From assembly GCA_035534295.1 (NCBI GenBank), contig DATLSE010000049.1:1-64000 (forward strand): DNA of 64,000 nt, read 5' to 3'. Position 1 is the stretch's first letter, and each line of letters opens with the position of its first letter. Below the pieces are notes generated by a model. That model had not been told where the DNA came from. It did not search any database and worked only from the letters and a program-made list of their open reading frames with translations. This document shows, one piece after another, positions 40,381-48,610 of the stretch. This DNA comes from DATKQJ01 sp035534295 (lineage in GTDB: Bacteria > Chloroflexota > Dormibacteria > Dormibacterales > Dormibacteraceae). The position numbers were made by a program, and so were the translations under genes.

Positions 40381-40990
40381 AGGAACAGTGGGGGTCGCCG
40401 CGATGGATGGACGCGCATTGAGAGACCTGGGCTCCGGTGAGGTGAAGGATCAGGCGCGGGGTCAGCCCGCAGATCTGGGGGAACTTGAGCGCGGTGCTGC
40501 GGAAGGGGCAGTTGTGGATGGTGACCATGATGCCCTCCCCCTGGGGCTCGGCCTCAGCCATGGTGCCCGAACGCCGGATCCATTGCACGATCCGGTTGAC
40601 TGCCTGCTCGAATGGGAGCCCGCGCACCATGGGCTCGATCTGCCTGGCGTGCCGCGCGGCCACCCGACCCACCACGTCGTCCAGGAGGTCGGGTCCTCCG
40701 ATCTCGCGGATCTCGGTCAGGATCATGGTCGCGAGCTGACCGTAGCGCTTGGGGAACTCGGCGTCGGCGCGATCGGTGAGCGAGAACAGGAGTGAGGGGC
40801 GTCCCCTCTTGTGGTGTTCGGGGGTGCTGCGCACCAACCCGTCGCGCTCCAGGTTGGTGAGATGCTGGCGCACGGCGTTGGGAGTGATGCCAAGGGCCGA
40901 CGAAATCGCCTCCGCGCTCGCCGCGTGCTTGCGTCGGAGCAGCCCAAGCACTTCCATGCGGGTCGAGCGGCCGCCAGTGAGCGATGGCAT
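40337..40990 (-). CDS. HTH regulator with C-terminal four-cysteine domain (SufR-like)
   Basis: The 217-residue protein begins with a winged helix (STRMEVLGLLRRKHAASAEA, LGITPNAVRQHLTNLERDGLV). It ends with a domain holding four Cys (HNCPF, QICGL, SQCASI, PHCSF), arranged as in SufR-type iron-sulfur regulators. Such proteins sense Fe-S status and repress assembly genes. Here it heads an operon with nnrE and a nuclease gene and is divergent from a strongly promoted small gene, which may be its target. The ATG at 40990 is chosen from domain limits; upstream in-frame codons are also open. Confidence 0.83.
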   Translation of the reverse strand: MPSLTGGRSTRMEVLGLLRRKHAASAEAISSALGITPNAVRQHLTNLERDGLVRSTPEHHKRGRPSLLFSLTDRADAEFPKRYGQLATMILTEIREIGGPDLLDDVVGRVAARHARQIEPMVRGLPFEQAVNRIVQWIRRSGTMAEAEPQGEGIMVTIHNCPFRSTALKFPQICGLTPRLILHLTGAQVSQCASIHRGDPHCSFVVQNGLPSSTQRR

Positions 40991-41058
40991 GTCCGGCAGG
41001 GTGCAGACGACGTTAGCACAGGCACCGGGGTTCGCGCCAGGTTTATTCCACATACGCC

Positions 41059-41088
41059 TTGACAAAAGCTCGGGGGCGCCCCGACAAT
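41059..41088 (+). promoter_or_regulatory. Strong promoter TTGACA-N18-GACAAT
   Basis: A perfect -35 TTGACA (41059-41064) and GACAAT (41083-41088) are 18 bp apart. A second GACAAT follows at 41095-41100. The leader of ~32 nt carries AGGAG at 41112-41117 before a TTG start at 41127. The inverted repeat GGGGGCGCCCC lies in the spacer and may bind a regulator such as the divergent SufR-like protein. Confidence 0.75.
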
Positions 41089-41126
41089 GGCGGTGACAAT
41101 AAATCGACCACCAGGAGAGCGCACCG

Positions 41127-41435
41127 TTGATCGAAGAAGCCAGCATCGCGATCAAGCAGCTGAGTGAGAGGGACCGTCGGGCTCAGGAGTACAAGTACGC
41201 GCGCCGCAATCGGATGCGATACATCGATCGTCTGCTCAACGAGCTGGAGATGCTGAACCTGGCCGACCAGACCCAGACCCCGTCCGCGCTCATGATGGCG
41301 GTCGACCAGCTGATCGAGGAGGCCGACCTGGAGGAGGCCGAGGAGCCGCGCCAGAGCGGGACCATCATCAAGGCCATGGACGCCCTCTATGACATCCAGG
41401 ACAGCCTGATGTTCACTCAGATCGAGGACGAGTAG
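41127..41435 (+). CDS. Small acidic helical protein, TTG start, strong promoter
   Basis: The 102-residue protein is not recognised. It is helical and very acidic in its second half (VDQLIEEADLEEAEEPRQSG, ending TQIEDE), while the first half is basic (RRAQEYKYARRNRMRYIDRL). There are no Cys, no signal and no membrane segment. It has the best consensus promoter in the window but a TTG start, and its end overlaps the convergent TrbL-like gene by 23 bp. The charge asymmetry would suit a nucleic-acid or RNA-polymerase binding protein; that is speculation. Confidence 0.75.
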   Translation: MIEEASIAIKQLSERDRRAQEYKYARRNRMRYIDRLLNELEMLNLADQTQTPSALMMAVDQLIEEADLEEAEEPRQSGTIIKAMDALYDIQDSLMFTQIEDE

Positions 41436-42375
41436 AGTCCGAACCCGGCCGGCGCTGGTGGGTCCGCGCCGCCGATCCTGACCCGACCCGCTCCAGAGTG
41501 CCCCTGAACAATCTCTGGACACCGTGGCGGACGCCACTTCCCATTGCCGCCCGGGTGGCGCTGCGGGCCGCCTCGGCCGTGCGGGGATGGCCGAAGCGCA
41601 GGCCACCGACGAGCAGAGCGGGAGAGAAGGCGGAGATCACCAGCACGGCCAGTCCGGTGATCAGCCAGCGCCCCTTGGGACCGCCGGACGCGTCCTCCAG
41701 GACCAGGTGCAACCCGATCGCGAGCGAGGTTGCGATCACGAATTTGGAGAGCAGCAGGCCGAGCAGGAAGCCCACCAACTGGCCCGCGGTGGAGGCCAGC
41801 CGGGGCCAGATCCACAGGCTAGCAACGAAGGGCACGAACGTGGCTGTGACCAGCAGGAGAGCCGCCCTGGCCGCCATCTCAACCTGGATCAAAAGGGCCA
41901 TCAGGGTGGTCAGCACCGCGGCGAGGATTAGTCCCAGGGCGGATCCCAGAGGGTCCAGAGCAGGTTCGGTGCCCCTCGCGTAGGCCCCGGCCAACGCGGT
42001 CAGGCTGGCCGCCATCGACCGCAGGTCCCCGCTCCAGGTGCCCGCCAGGAGGGCGGCAAGATGCCCCGCGTAGGCGACCAGGGGGAGCCCGGCGCAGGCG
42101 CCCACGGTGGACACGAGGACCCGCAGCAGCACCCCCGCCCCGGCTCCCTCCTCGCCTCCCAGGATGCGCTCCATCAGGGCCAGAGCGACGAGCGTGGCGC
42201 TGATGGTCAGGGCGATGGCCAGCATGCGGTCGTAAAAGGGCACGATCGAGCTGTAGTCGGGCTCGCCGGCCGGCCCCAGGGCCGCCGAGAGCGAGCTCAG
42301 GGCACCTGCAGCAGCCTCCGCCGACCAGGCTCCGAGTGCGGTCACGATGGGCTGGACGAGGCTGGCGCCAGCCAC
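41413..42375 (-). CDS. TrbL/VirB6-like polytopic membrane protein
   Basis: This 320-residue protein has six to seven hydrophobic helices after a short N-terminal amphipathic segment, and a basic, Ser/Arg-rich tail. The stretch FVPFVASLWIWPRLASTAGQ, then LLGLLLSKFVIATSLAIGL and VISAFSPALLVGGL, closely follows the pattern of actinobacterial TrbL/VirB6-type conjugation proteins, which form the inner-membrane channel. The GTG start is 2 nt after the stop of the small membrane gene, so translation is coupled. No VirB4 ATPase gene follows. Confidence 0.75.
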   Translation of the reverse strand: MAGASLVQPIVTALGAWSAEAAAGALSSLSAALGPAGEPDYSSIVPFYDRMLAIALTISATLVALALMERILGGEEGAGAGVLLRVLVSTVGACAGLPLVAYAGHLAALLAGTWSGDLRSMAASLTALAGAYARGTEPALDPLGSALGLILAAVLTTLMALLIQVEMAARAALLLVTATFVPFVASLWIWPRLASTAGQLVGFLLGLLLSKFVIATSLAIGLHLVLEDASGGPKGRWLITGLAVLVISAFSPALLVGGLRFGHPRTAEAARSATRAAMGSGVRHGVQRLFRGTLERVGSGSAARTHQRRPGSDSTRPRSE

Positions 42376-42377
42376 GC

Positions 42378-42659
42378 TCAGGCGAACAACCGGGCGCTGT
42401 AATTGGCCACCAGGACGCCCAGGTGGAGCAGCGCGAGCGCTCCCACCGAGAGCGCGAGGGCGCTCTTGAATCGCTCCCCGAGGTGAGGATTGGAGGTCCA
42501 AGAGGCGAGCAGCATTCCTGTCAGCGAGACCCCGATACCGAGGCCCGAGACCAAGGTCAGCAGCGCCGCCGAGTTGTCGCTGAGTTGGGTCAGACCAAGC
42601 ACCAGGCTCGGGGGCAAACCGGTGAAATCGGGCGTGACCAGGATCTGCGTCGGTGGCAT
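42378..42659 (-). CDS. Small two-helix membrane protein (VirB2/TrbC-like candidate)
   Basis: The 93-residue protein has two hydrophobic helices (ALLTLVSGLGIGVSLTGMLL and ALALSVGALALLHLGVLVA) separated by a polar loop. Size and topology match VirB2/TrbC pilin-like or Maff2-type proteins that sit next to VirB6 in Gram-positive type IV systems. Sequence alone does not prove this. AAGGAGG precedes the ATG by 8 nt. It lies 4 bp after the VirD4-like gene and 2 bp before the TrbL-like gene. Confidence 0.65.
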   Translation of the reverse strand: MPPTQILVTPDFTGLPPSLVLGLTQLSDNSAALLTLVSGLGIGVSLTGMLLASWTSNPHLGERFKSALALSVGALALLHLGVLVANYSARLFA

Positions 42660-42663
42660 CGGC

Positions 42664-44151
42664 TCAACCTCCTTCAACTGGCGACGTAGAACCATCGCCC
42701 GGGTCGGGGCGCTCAACCTGCTCTCGCCACGCAGGGACCTGGTCCCAGCGCCGAGTGAGCAGACGCGCGGGGGGAGCGCCGGCGTAGATCAGCACCGCGC
42801 TGGGCATCCGGCGCAGCTCGTCCACCGAGCAGAGCGGGTGGCCCAGCCTCTGCTCCACCCCGCGCCCGCGATGGGCCGATCCGTAGACGCGGGTCTCCTC
42901 GCCCATCGAGCGCGAGAACTGCTCGAGCGTGCCCAGATCTCCCTGGCCGGGGAGGAGCAGTCGCGCTCGACAGTTGTTCCAGATCGTACGAGCGGCTTCG
43001 CGCCCGTAGACGAGCTCGATCTGGGCCAGGTCGTGAAACCCGAGCAGAAGCTGGATCCCCTGCCCAGGTCCGCTCGAGGCGTAGCCGCTGAGTCGTGGCA
43101 CCCGGGCGAAGTTGGCGGCCTCGTCGAGGGCCACCAGCAGGCGCGGGGCGAGCACCCCGCCCAGGCGCCGGGCGCGAGCGGTGGCGGTGCGGAGAAGCGT
43201 GTGCAGCAGGGCCGAAAACAGCGGGCGGCAGCGCTCCGCCTCCTCAGCCGGGGCGACCAGGTAGAGAGTGCCGCCCAGGGCCAGAAGCGAGTCGAGATCG
43301 AGCCGCTCCTCCCCGGCCGAGGTGGCCAGAGCGACACGGCTGTCGACCCAGAGCGAGAGGCAGGAGCGAGCCGTGGATGCGATCGAGGCGGCCTCCCGCT
43401 CCGGAGTCTGGGCGTGGGCCAAGAGCAGGTCGCGCACGGTCTCGTCCTGCGTTCCCAGGGCCAGGGCGGCGTACTGCGGGGACGACAACCGCATCAGAAG
43501 GCCGAGTACCGAGCGCATGTCGCCGCCGCGGGAGGCCTCGAGCGTGATCAGGGCTGTGAGCAGGTTGGCCGCCGCCAGGTGCCAGTGGTCCAGAGCACGC
43601 GACCGCTCCGCGGCGGTGAAGTGGCTCGCCAGCTCGGCTGCGAGCGAGACATCCGTGGCCGTGCTGAGTGGATTCCAGCGCGCACGCTCCGCCCCCTCGG
43701 CTGTAATCCAGGACGATTCGGGGTCGAGCGGGGCGAAGACGTGGACTGCTCCCCGGCGTCGGCGTGAGCGCGCGGTCAGGCGCACGAGCTCCTCCTTGGT
43801 CGAGGTCGCGACCACCGCCCCCGACCAGCAGAGCAGGGTCGGGACGATGACGCTTGAGGTCTTGCCCGAGCGCTGGACCCCCAAGAGGAGCAGGTTGTCC
43901 TCGGCCGGGGTTTGGAGCAGATGGCGACCGAGCCGGCCGAGCACGATTCCATCCCCCCATTCCCGACCCGCGACCGACCGCCGCCCCAGCCGCCCTGCCT
44001 CACGCGCGTGCGCCCAGCGACTGCTGCCGTGGGTCTGGGGCCGGCCGGGCACAAGCTGGCGGGCCAGGGATGCGAGCTGGCGCTGCGCAACCGCGCCCCA
44101 ATCCGCTGCGGCAAGCCTGGCCCGGAAAGAATCCACGCTCTCCCACTGCAC
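42664..44151 (-). CDS. VirD4/TraG-like coupling ATPase without membrane anchor
   Basis: The 495-residue protein has Walker A GVQRSGKTSSVIVP, Walker B LLVALDEAANFARVP, and the TraG/TraD pattern WNPLSTATD, GFHDLAQIELVYG, IWNNCRARLLLPGQGD. Coupling proteins deliver DNA or proteins to type IV secretion channels. The usual two N-terminal membrane helices are absent: the chain starts directly in the nucleotide-binding domain region. It heads a minus-strand operon with two membrane proteins of matching type. The GTG start has no clear promoter or ribosome site. Confidence 0.85.
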   Translation of the reverse strand: MQWESVDSFRARLAAADWGAVAQRQLASLARQLVPGRPQTHGSSRWAHAREAGRLGRRSVAGREWGDGIVLGRLGRHLLQTPAEDNLLLLGVQRSGKTSSVIVPTLLCWSGAVVATSTKEELVRLTARSRRRRGAVHVFAPLDPESSWITAEGAERARWNPLSTATDVSLAAELASHFTAAERSRALDHWHLAAANLLTALITLEASRGGDMRSVLGLLMRLSSPQYAALALGTQDETVRDLLLAHAQTPEREAASIASTARSCLSLWVDSRVALATSAGEERLDLDSLLALGGTLYLVAPAEEAERCRPLFSALLHTLLRTATARARRLGGVLAPRLLVALDEAANFARVPRLSGYASSGPGQGIQLLLGFHDLAQIELVYGREAARTIWNNCRARLLLPGQGDLGTLEQFSRSMGEETRVYGSAHRGRGVEQRLGHPLCSVDELRRMPSAVLIYAGAPPARLLTRRWDQVPAWREQVERPDPGDGSTSPVEGG

Positions 44152-44259
44152 CGCCCGACGTCGGTTCCCGAGGAGCCGCCAGCGGCGCCCGAAAAAGCGA
44201 TGGTGGCGCGAGGTTCAACCCCGATTTGCCCCTCCTCCGCGCGCCGATAGGGCCGTCCC

Positions 44260-44297
44260 CCGAGGGCCCTCCGAGGTTCTGCCGAGGGCCCGCCGAG
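44260..44297. repeat. Two 16-bp direct repeats, 22 bp apart (CCGAGGGCCCtCCGAG)
   Basis: Copies at 44260-44275 and 44282-44297 differ at one position, and the core GAGGGCCCTC of the first is palindromic. A 22-bp period places both on the same DNA face. They lie in the 180-bp divergent region between the VirD4-like and sigma-like genes and look like operator sites. Confidence 0.55.
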
Positions 44298-44331
44298 ACG
44301 ATCTGGCGATCAAGCGCTGAGGAGGTATCGG

Positions 44332-44757
44332 ATGATGCGGAGAAACCTGGCGGTCGACCTGGCGTTGCCGGCGGGGGCCGGCCAGCGCCAGGGTGGGTCC
44401 GGCTCACCCGCGCAGCAGCTGCGCGCCCGCGATCGTCGGCTGATGGAGCTGGTGACCGCCTATCGCGCGGGGCAACCCGGGGCTGCCGGCCCGCTCCTGG
44501 ATTTCCTGGCTCCCTCGATGATCGGGCGGCTGCGCCGCTACCGCGAGGTGACGCCAGCCATATCGGACGATGACCTCTGCCAGCAGATGGTGGTCGAGGT
44601 CCTGCGCGCCGCCAGGTCGATGCCTCTGCGTTCCGACCCCGCCTATCTGGAGCGCCGGCTTTCGCTCCGCGCAGGTCAGGCGATGCGACGAATGCTGGCT
44701 CGTGAGCAAAGGCTGCGCCAGCCGCTGGTGGAGCTGAGCCTGAGCGAGACGCTCTAA
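44332..44757 (+). CDS. Sigma70 region 2-like protein without region 4
   Basis: After a ~35-residue disordered head the 141-residue protein reads LMELVTAYRAGQPGAAGPLL, then SDDDLCQQMVVEVLRAARSM and LERRLSLRAGQAMRRMLARE. This mirrors sigma70 region 2 (acidic entry helix, DDL-Q-V helix, basic helix). The chain stops without the region 4 helix-turn-helix. It could be a truncated sigma factor, an anti-polymerase mimic, or a conjugative-element regulator of the Tn916 type. AGGAGG precedes the ATG by 6 nt. Assignment is by pattern and needs profile comparison. Confidence 0.6.
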   Translation: MMRRNLAVDLALPAGAGQRQGGSGSPAQQLRARDRRLMELVTAYRAGQPGAAGPLLDFLAPSMIGRLRRYREVTPAISDDDLCQQMVVEVLRAARSMPLRSDPAYLERRLSLRAGQAMRRMLAREQRLRQPLVELSLSETL

Positions 44758-44821
44758 TGCAGACGCGAGGCCGCCTTTGGTCCTATGCTCCCACCGGCGT
44801 CGGGGAGCGCGGAGGGACGTG

Positions 44822-45940
44822 ATGAAGGGCGGGGGGAGCGGAGGGGAGTTCCTGGCCTGGCCGGGCGAGCGACTCGAGGTCGTCGCCGGGCTCAGTTGGG
44901 TCGTGCTCCTGGCGCAGGCTCTGCTGCCGCCCAGCGGGTACCTGGCGCCGGCCCTGGCCGCGGTGGCGTTGGCCGGACTGGCCTCCCTCACGCATCGTCT
45001 GCTCCAGGCTGCGCTCTTCGGCCTCGACCTCGCGATCTACCTGGCCCTGGCCGCCGCCGGAGGTCCGGCCGCGTCGTGGGACGCGGCCCTGGCGCTGCTC
45101 CTGGGGATCCTATGTCTTGGCCCCGCCTCAGCGCTGGACAAAGTCCGCTCAAGGCTCCGTGCCTCTTCCTCGGTCCCCTTTTCCTCGGTCCCCGAGCTGC
45201 CTCGGGTCCTGACCCTGGGCGGGCTGCGTGTATTCGAGGCCGAGCGGGAGCTCACCTCGGGCCTGCTCCAAAAGCCGACCCTCGCGTTCATCTGGCTCCA
45301 CCTCCTGCTCACCGCGCTGAGCCGGCCGGGCCAGGCTCTGGATCGCTCCGCCCTGGCCGACGAGGTGTCGCCCGGGCTGGCGCGGGCCGAGCAACTGCGC
45401 CGCCTGACCGGTCAGCTCTGGGATCTAAAGCACGACCTGGATCCGACGCTGGCGGCCCCGATCGAGATCGGGCGCACCCAGGTCCGCCTCGATCCGGACC
45501 AGCTCGACATCGACATGGCGCGGATATTCGCCCTGCGCCGGCGAGCCCTGGATGCGCCTCGACCGATCGAGGAGAGCCTGGCTCGGGATATCGCCGACCT
45601 CCTCGGCCGGGCGGGCAAGGGCGAGTTCATGGCCGGCCGTGAGGCCGGCCTGGAGCTGGTCGGAGGCGCGGAGGGGGGAGTACTTCTGCTGCTCGAAGAG
45701 GTGCGCCTTAGCAGCCATGCCGCCTGTTCGGATCTGGTCTTGGCCCTGGCCGACCACCTCCTGACCCGGGGCAGATCGGATCAGGCCGCGGCTCTGCTCG
45801 AAGAATCTTTGATCTGGGAGTCGAGCGCGGGCGAATTGTCGTCGCTTCTGGTCCGGGCCCACCTCGAGCGCGGTCGAGCCGATCAGGCGGCCATGGTCCG
45901 TGCGCGCGCGATCGAGTCCGCCGGAGGATCACTGCTTTGA
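44822..45940 (+). CDS. Membrane-anchored SARP-like winged-helix/TPR protein
   Basis: This 372-residue protein has three or four N-terminal hydrophobic helices (~17-105). A cytoplasmic part follows that looks like an OmpR/SARP winged helix (LPRVLTLGGLRVFEAERELT, then AFIWLHLLLTALSRPGQALD, ELADEVSPGLARAEQLRRL-type helix, IGRTQVRLDPDQLDIDMARI). Its C-terminus is a bacterial transcriptional activator-type helical repeat region (SDLVLALADHLLTRGRSDQA, LLVRAHLERGRADQAAMVRA). SARPs are normally soluble; a membrane anchor suggests signal input from outside. GGAGGG precedes the ATG by 5 nt. Its stop overlaps the next gene. Confidence 0.62.
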   Translation: MKGGGSGGEFLAWPGERLEVVAGLSWVVLLAQALLPPSGYLAPALAAVALAGLASLTHRLLQAALFGLDLAIYLALAAAGGPAASWDAALALLLGILCLGPASALDKVRSRLRASSSVPFSSVPELPRVLTLGGLRVFEAERELTSGLLQKPTLAFIWLHLLLTALSRPGQALDRSALADEVSPGLARAEQLRRLTGQLWDLKHDLDPTLAAPIEIGRTQVRLDPDQLDIDMARIFALRRRALDAPRPIEESLARDIADLLGRAGKGEFMAGREAGLELVGGAEGGVLLLLEEVRLSSHAACSDLVLALADHLLTRGRSDQAAALLEESLIWESSAGELSSLLVRAHLERGRADQAAMVRARAIESAGGSLL

Positions 45941-47205
45941 GCCCCTCCCCTGGCCTCGCACCAGCGCGGCCCTGGAGCCTGACGCGGCTGCGAGCCCTGG
46001 CCCTGCTGGCGGGCCTGATCCTGCTCAGCCTGGCTCTGGCGGCGAGGGACGGCGCCGCCGGGGATGCCTCCCAGGTGCCGCGCCTGCTGGCCTACGATCT
46101 GGCCCACGGGCGGGCCCAGGCGGCCTGGCAACTGATCCAGATCGCGTCCCCCTCGGTGTCGACGGATGCCGCCCTGCTCTCGCCCTCGGCGCTTTCGGCC
46201 AGCCTGGCTCAGGGCACCGGAGGCCGGCTTCTGGAATCCGGCACCCTGCGCAATGTCGCGCCCTGGTATGCGCCCGAGCCCGACTGGCGGATCCGTCTGC
46301 AGCCGCTCTATCTGAGCCTGGTGCTCCCCTCTGGGTATGACCATCTGACGGTCGACGGGTTGGCTGTCCCCACCCCTGGGGCTGGGAACCGGATCGCGGT
46401 CCTGCCCCTGCTCCACCGCGTGCAGGCGGTTGGCGGTCCCAGGACGCTGAGCGTCAGTACCCTGGTGCGGCCCTCGGCGGCGGGCGCTCAACCGCAACTG
46501 GTGCCACGGCTTCGGGCCCCTGCCCAGGTCGCACTCGAGGCGGCGGTGCGCCAAGCGTTCGAGAACTGCACCCAGATCTCATCGCCCACCCCGGCCGGAT
46601 GTCCCCAATTCGCCCTGCTGCCGGGTTTGGCGAGCGTGGTGCGCTGGTCGCTGGCGGGCGATCCCGCCCAGGACCTGCTTTTGGACCTATCCCCGTCCGG
46701 CCAATGGCTGGCTCGGGGCCGGTTCCAGATGATCCTGAGCTATACGCTCCCGGGCTCCCCGGGGGTCCACCATCTGGCCTCCACCGGCGCCTTCAGCGCC
46801 TCCCTGACCCTGCCCGCGGGCGTGGTCACCCTCGCAACTCTGGTCCCCGCCTCCGATCCGGCGCCCCCTCCCAGGCCGGAGCAGGCCAGCGACACCGCCG
46901 CCCTCGCGGCGGCCGCGGCGGGGCTGGTCGCGTGCGCAGGAGCGACCACGGTTGACCCGCCCGACTGCCCCCAGGCCGGCGCTTCGATCCTCGCCCCAGG
47001 CAGCGGGGTGACCTGGACCCTGCTCCCCAGGTCTCCCAGCGTGGCCCACGTCACGTATGGGGCTGCGAACGGGATCTACACGGTCAGTGGGCCGTACGCC
47101 ATGGCGACAGCGCGCGGTCAGCGGGTGAGCGGCGGATATCAGGCCCAGCTGCTCTGGGTCGACGGCGCCTTCCAGCTCGTGACCATCTCGGGCAGCTCGA
47201 GCTGA
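45937..47205 (+). CDS. Exported or membrane-anchored protein of unknown function
   Basis: The 422-residue protein has one N-terminal hydrophobic helix (~18-36, LALLAGLILLSLALAA) and a large Ala/Pro/Ser-rich beta-type ectodomain with four Cys, two of them near NCTQISSPTPAGCPQ. The C-terminal segment (VTYGAANGIYTVSGPYAMAT to FQLVTISGSSS) could be a small beta domain like those of VirB8/TcpC-type conjugation proteins, which would suit the neighbours; this is a guess. TTG start in a TTGA overlap with the SARP-like gene indicates coupled translation. Confidence 0.6.
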   Translation: MSPSPGLAPARPWSLTRLRALALLAGLILLSLALAARDGAAGDASQVPRLLAYDLAHGRAQAAWQLIQIASPSVSTDAALLSPSALSASLAQGTGGRLLESGTLRNVAPWYAPEPDWRIRLQPLYLSLVLPSGYDHLTVDGLAVPTPGAGNRIAVLPLLHRVQAVGGPRTLSVSTLVRPSAAGAQPQLVPRLRAPAQVALEAAVRQAFENCTQISSPTPAGCPQFALLPGLASVVRWSLAGDPAQDLLLDLSPSGQWLARGRFQMILSYTLPGSPGVHHLASTGAFSASLTLPAGVVTLATLVPASDPAPPPRPEQASDTAALAAAAAGLVACAGATTVDPPDCPQAGASILAPGSGVTWTLLPRSPSVAHVTYGAANGIYTVSGPYAMATARGQRVSGGYQAQLLWVDGAFQLVTISGSSS

Positions 47206-47217
47206 AACGCCCCTGGA

Positions 47218-48474
47218 TCAGCCGCCGCTCGAACCGGGCAGGAGCGAGCGCAGATCGACCGTCTGGTCCGCCAGCTGCTCGGGCTCGGGCGTCGCCCCCG
47301 CGGAGACCAGGGCGGCGCAGACCGCCATCTCCTCCTCGGGGTCCATCTCGGGGTCCCCTCCTCGATCGAGCCCGACCGCGGCCAGGAGGCGCCCCTGCTT
47401 TAGATAAAAGCCGATGAAGCGAGGCTCCTCCAGATCGCCCCGGACCACGAAGCGATCCCAGCTCTCGGCATAGCCGACGTATTCGAGCTTGTGCTCGTAC
47501 TGGTCCGACCAGAAGGTGTGGAGATAGTCATAGACCTGATCGCGGCCGAGCATGTTGAGCGCCGCGCAGCGAGCCTGCTTCTCGGCGTTGTTGAAGTGCT
47601 CAACCCGGAGCCGGCCGAAGAGGGGATGGAGGTGATTGGCAACGTCGCCGGCGGCAAAGACGTCGGCCGAGCTCGTCCGGCAGCGCGCATCGACCAGGAT
47701 CCCGTTCTCCACCTCGATCCCAGAGCCCGTGAGCGCACTCAGGTCGGGTTCGATACCGATCGCGCTCACCACCATCTCGCACGCCACCTCGCCCAGAGCC
47801 CGGGTGACGACCGATTCGACCCGGCCCCGGCCGCCGATGCTCTGGAGCGAATCCTGGGCGGAGAGCCTGACTCCCTGGCGGCCATGGATTCGAGCCACCG
47901 CCGCGCCCACTTCCGGCCCCAGGACCCGCTCCAGGGGCTGAGCCTGGCCGAAAACGGCGGTGACCTGGACTCCGGCTCGGACCAGCGCGGCGCTGAGCTC
48001 GCAGCCCATGAAGCCCATTCCGATCACGATCGCCCGGTCCCCGCGCCGCGCCGCCTGGCGTAGTCGGTCCGCCTCGTCCACGGTGCGCAGAGCATGGACT
48101 CCGGCAAGCCCGGCCCCGGGAAGCTCAAGAGGCCGGTTACGCCCTCCGGTGGCGATAAGCAGGCGGTCGTAGCTCAGGCTCTGGCCGTCAGCCAGCTGGA
48201 GCCGGTGCTGGGAGGGGTCGAGGGCGACCGCCTCCGCGGTCAGGCGCTCGACCTGGTTCTCGGCATACCACTCATCGGGGCGCACCCACCAGGGTTCTTC
48301 GGCGCCGCTCAGGTAGCCCTTGGACAGCGGCGGTCGGCCATAGGGAGGATGGGGCTCACGTCCGACCAGGATCACCCGACCGGTGAATCCCTCCTCACGC
48401 AGGGTCACCACCGCGGTGCCTCCGGCCTGACCCGCTCCCACCACCACCATCGCCGCCTGTCCTTTTGGATCCAC
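47218..48474 (-). CDS. FAD-dependent pyridine nucleotide-disulfide-type oxidoreductase (ferredoxin reductase-like)
   Basis: The 418-residue protein has FAD motif VVVGAGQAGGTAVVTLREEG, the PYGRPPLSKGYL motif of ferredoxin reductases, ATGGRNRPLELPG, the NAD motif VIGMGFMGCELSAAL, and the second FAD segment VFAAGDVANH. It lacks an active-site CxxC, as expected for NAD(P)H:ferredoxin/rubredoxin reductases. The GTG start follows GGGAGG. It is divergent from the unknown gene at 48611 and lies near the molybdenum hydroxylase, whose electrons it could handle. Confidence 0.9.
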   Translation of the reverse strand: MDPKGQAAMVVVGAGQAGGTAVVTLREEGFTGRVILVGREPHPPYGRPPLSKGYLSGAEEPWWVRPDEWYAENQVERLTAEAVALDPSQHRLQLADGQSLSYDRLLIATGGRNRPLELPGAGLAGVHALRTVDEADRLRQAARRGDRAIVIGMGFMGCELSAALVRAGVQVTAVFGQAQPLERVLGPEVGAAVARIHGRQGVRLSAQDSLQSIGGRGRVESVVTRALGEVACEMVVSAIGIEPDLSALTGSGIEVENGILVDARCRTSSADVFAAGDVANHLHPLFGRLRVEHFNNAEKQARCAALNMLGRDQVYDYLHTFWSDQYEHKLEYVGYAESWDRFVVRGDLEEPRFIGFYLKQGRLLAAVGLDRGGDPEMDPEEEMAVCAALVSAGATPEPEQLADQTVDLRSLLPGSSGG

Positions 48475-48597
48475 CGTTCCTCCCTGATCTCAAGGATCGG
48501 AAATTCGTCTAAGGCCGGGCCGCGGCCGCCCCATAAAGCAGATTAGGCCCTCAGCGCCGCTTCCGGCTCCGGCCTGCTGGCTCAGTGCTGGCGCCGG

Positions 48598-48603
48598 TAA
48601 CAT
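48598..48603 (+). promoter_or_regulatory. -10 element (TAACAT), leaderless gene at 48611
   Basis: TAACAT is 7 nt before GTG 48611; no Shine-Dalgarno is present. Confidence 0.6.
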
Positions 48604-48610
48604 CGGTTCG

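Noticed and set aside
44205..44235. T-arm-like GGTTCAACCCC in the divergent region
   Set aside because: The flanking bases do not pair as a tRNA T-stem and no other arm is present.
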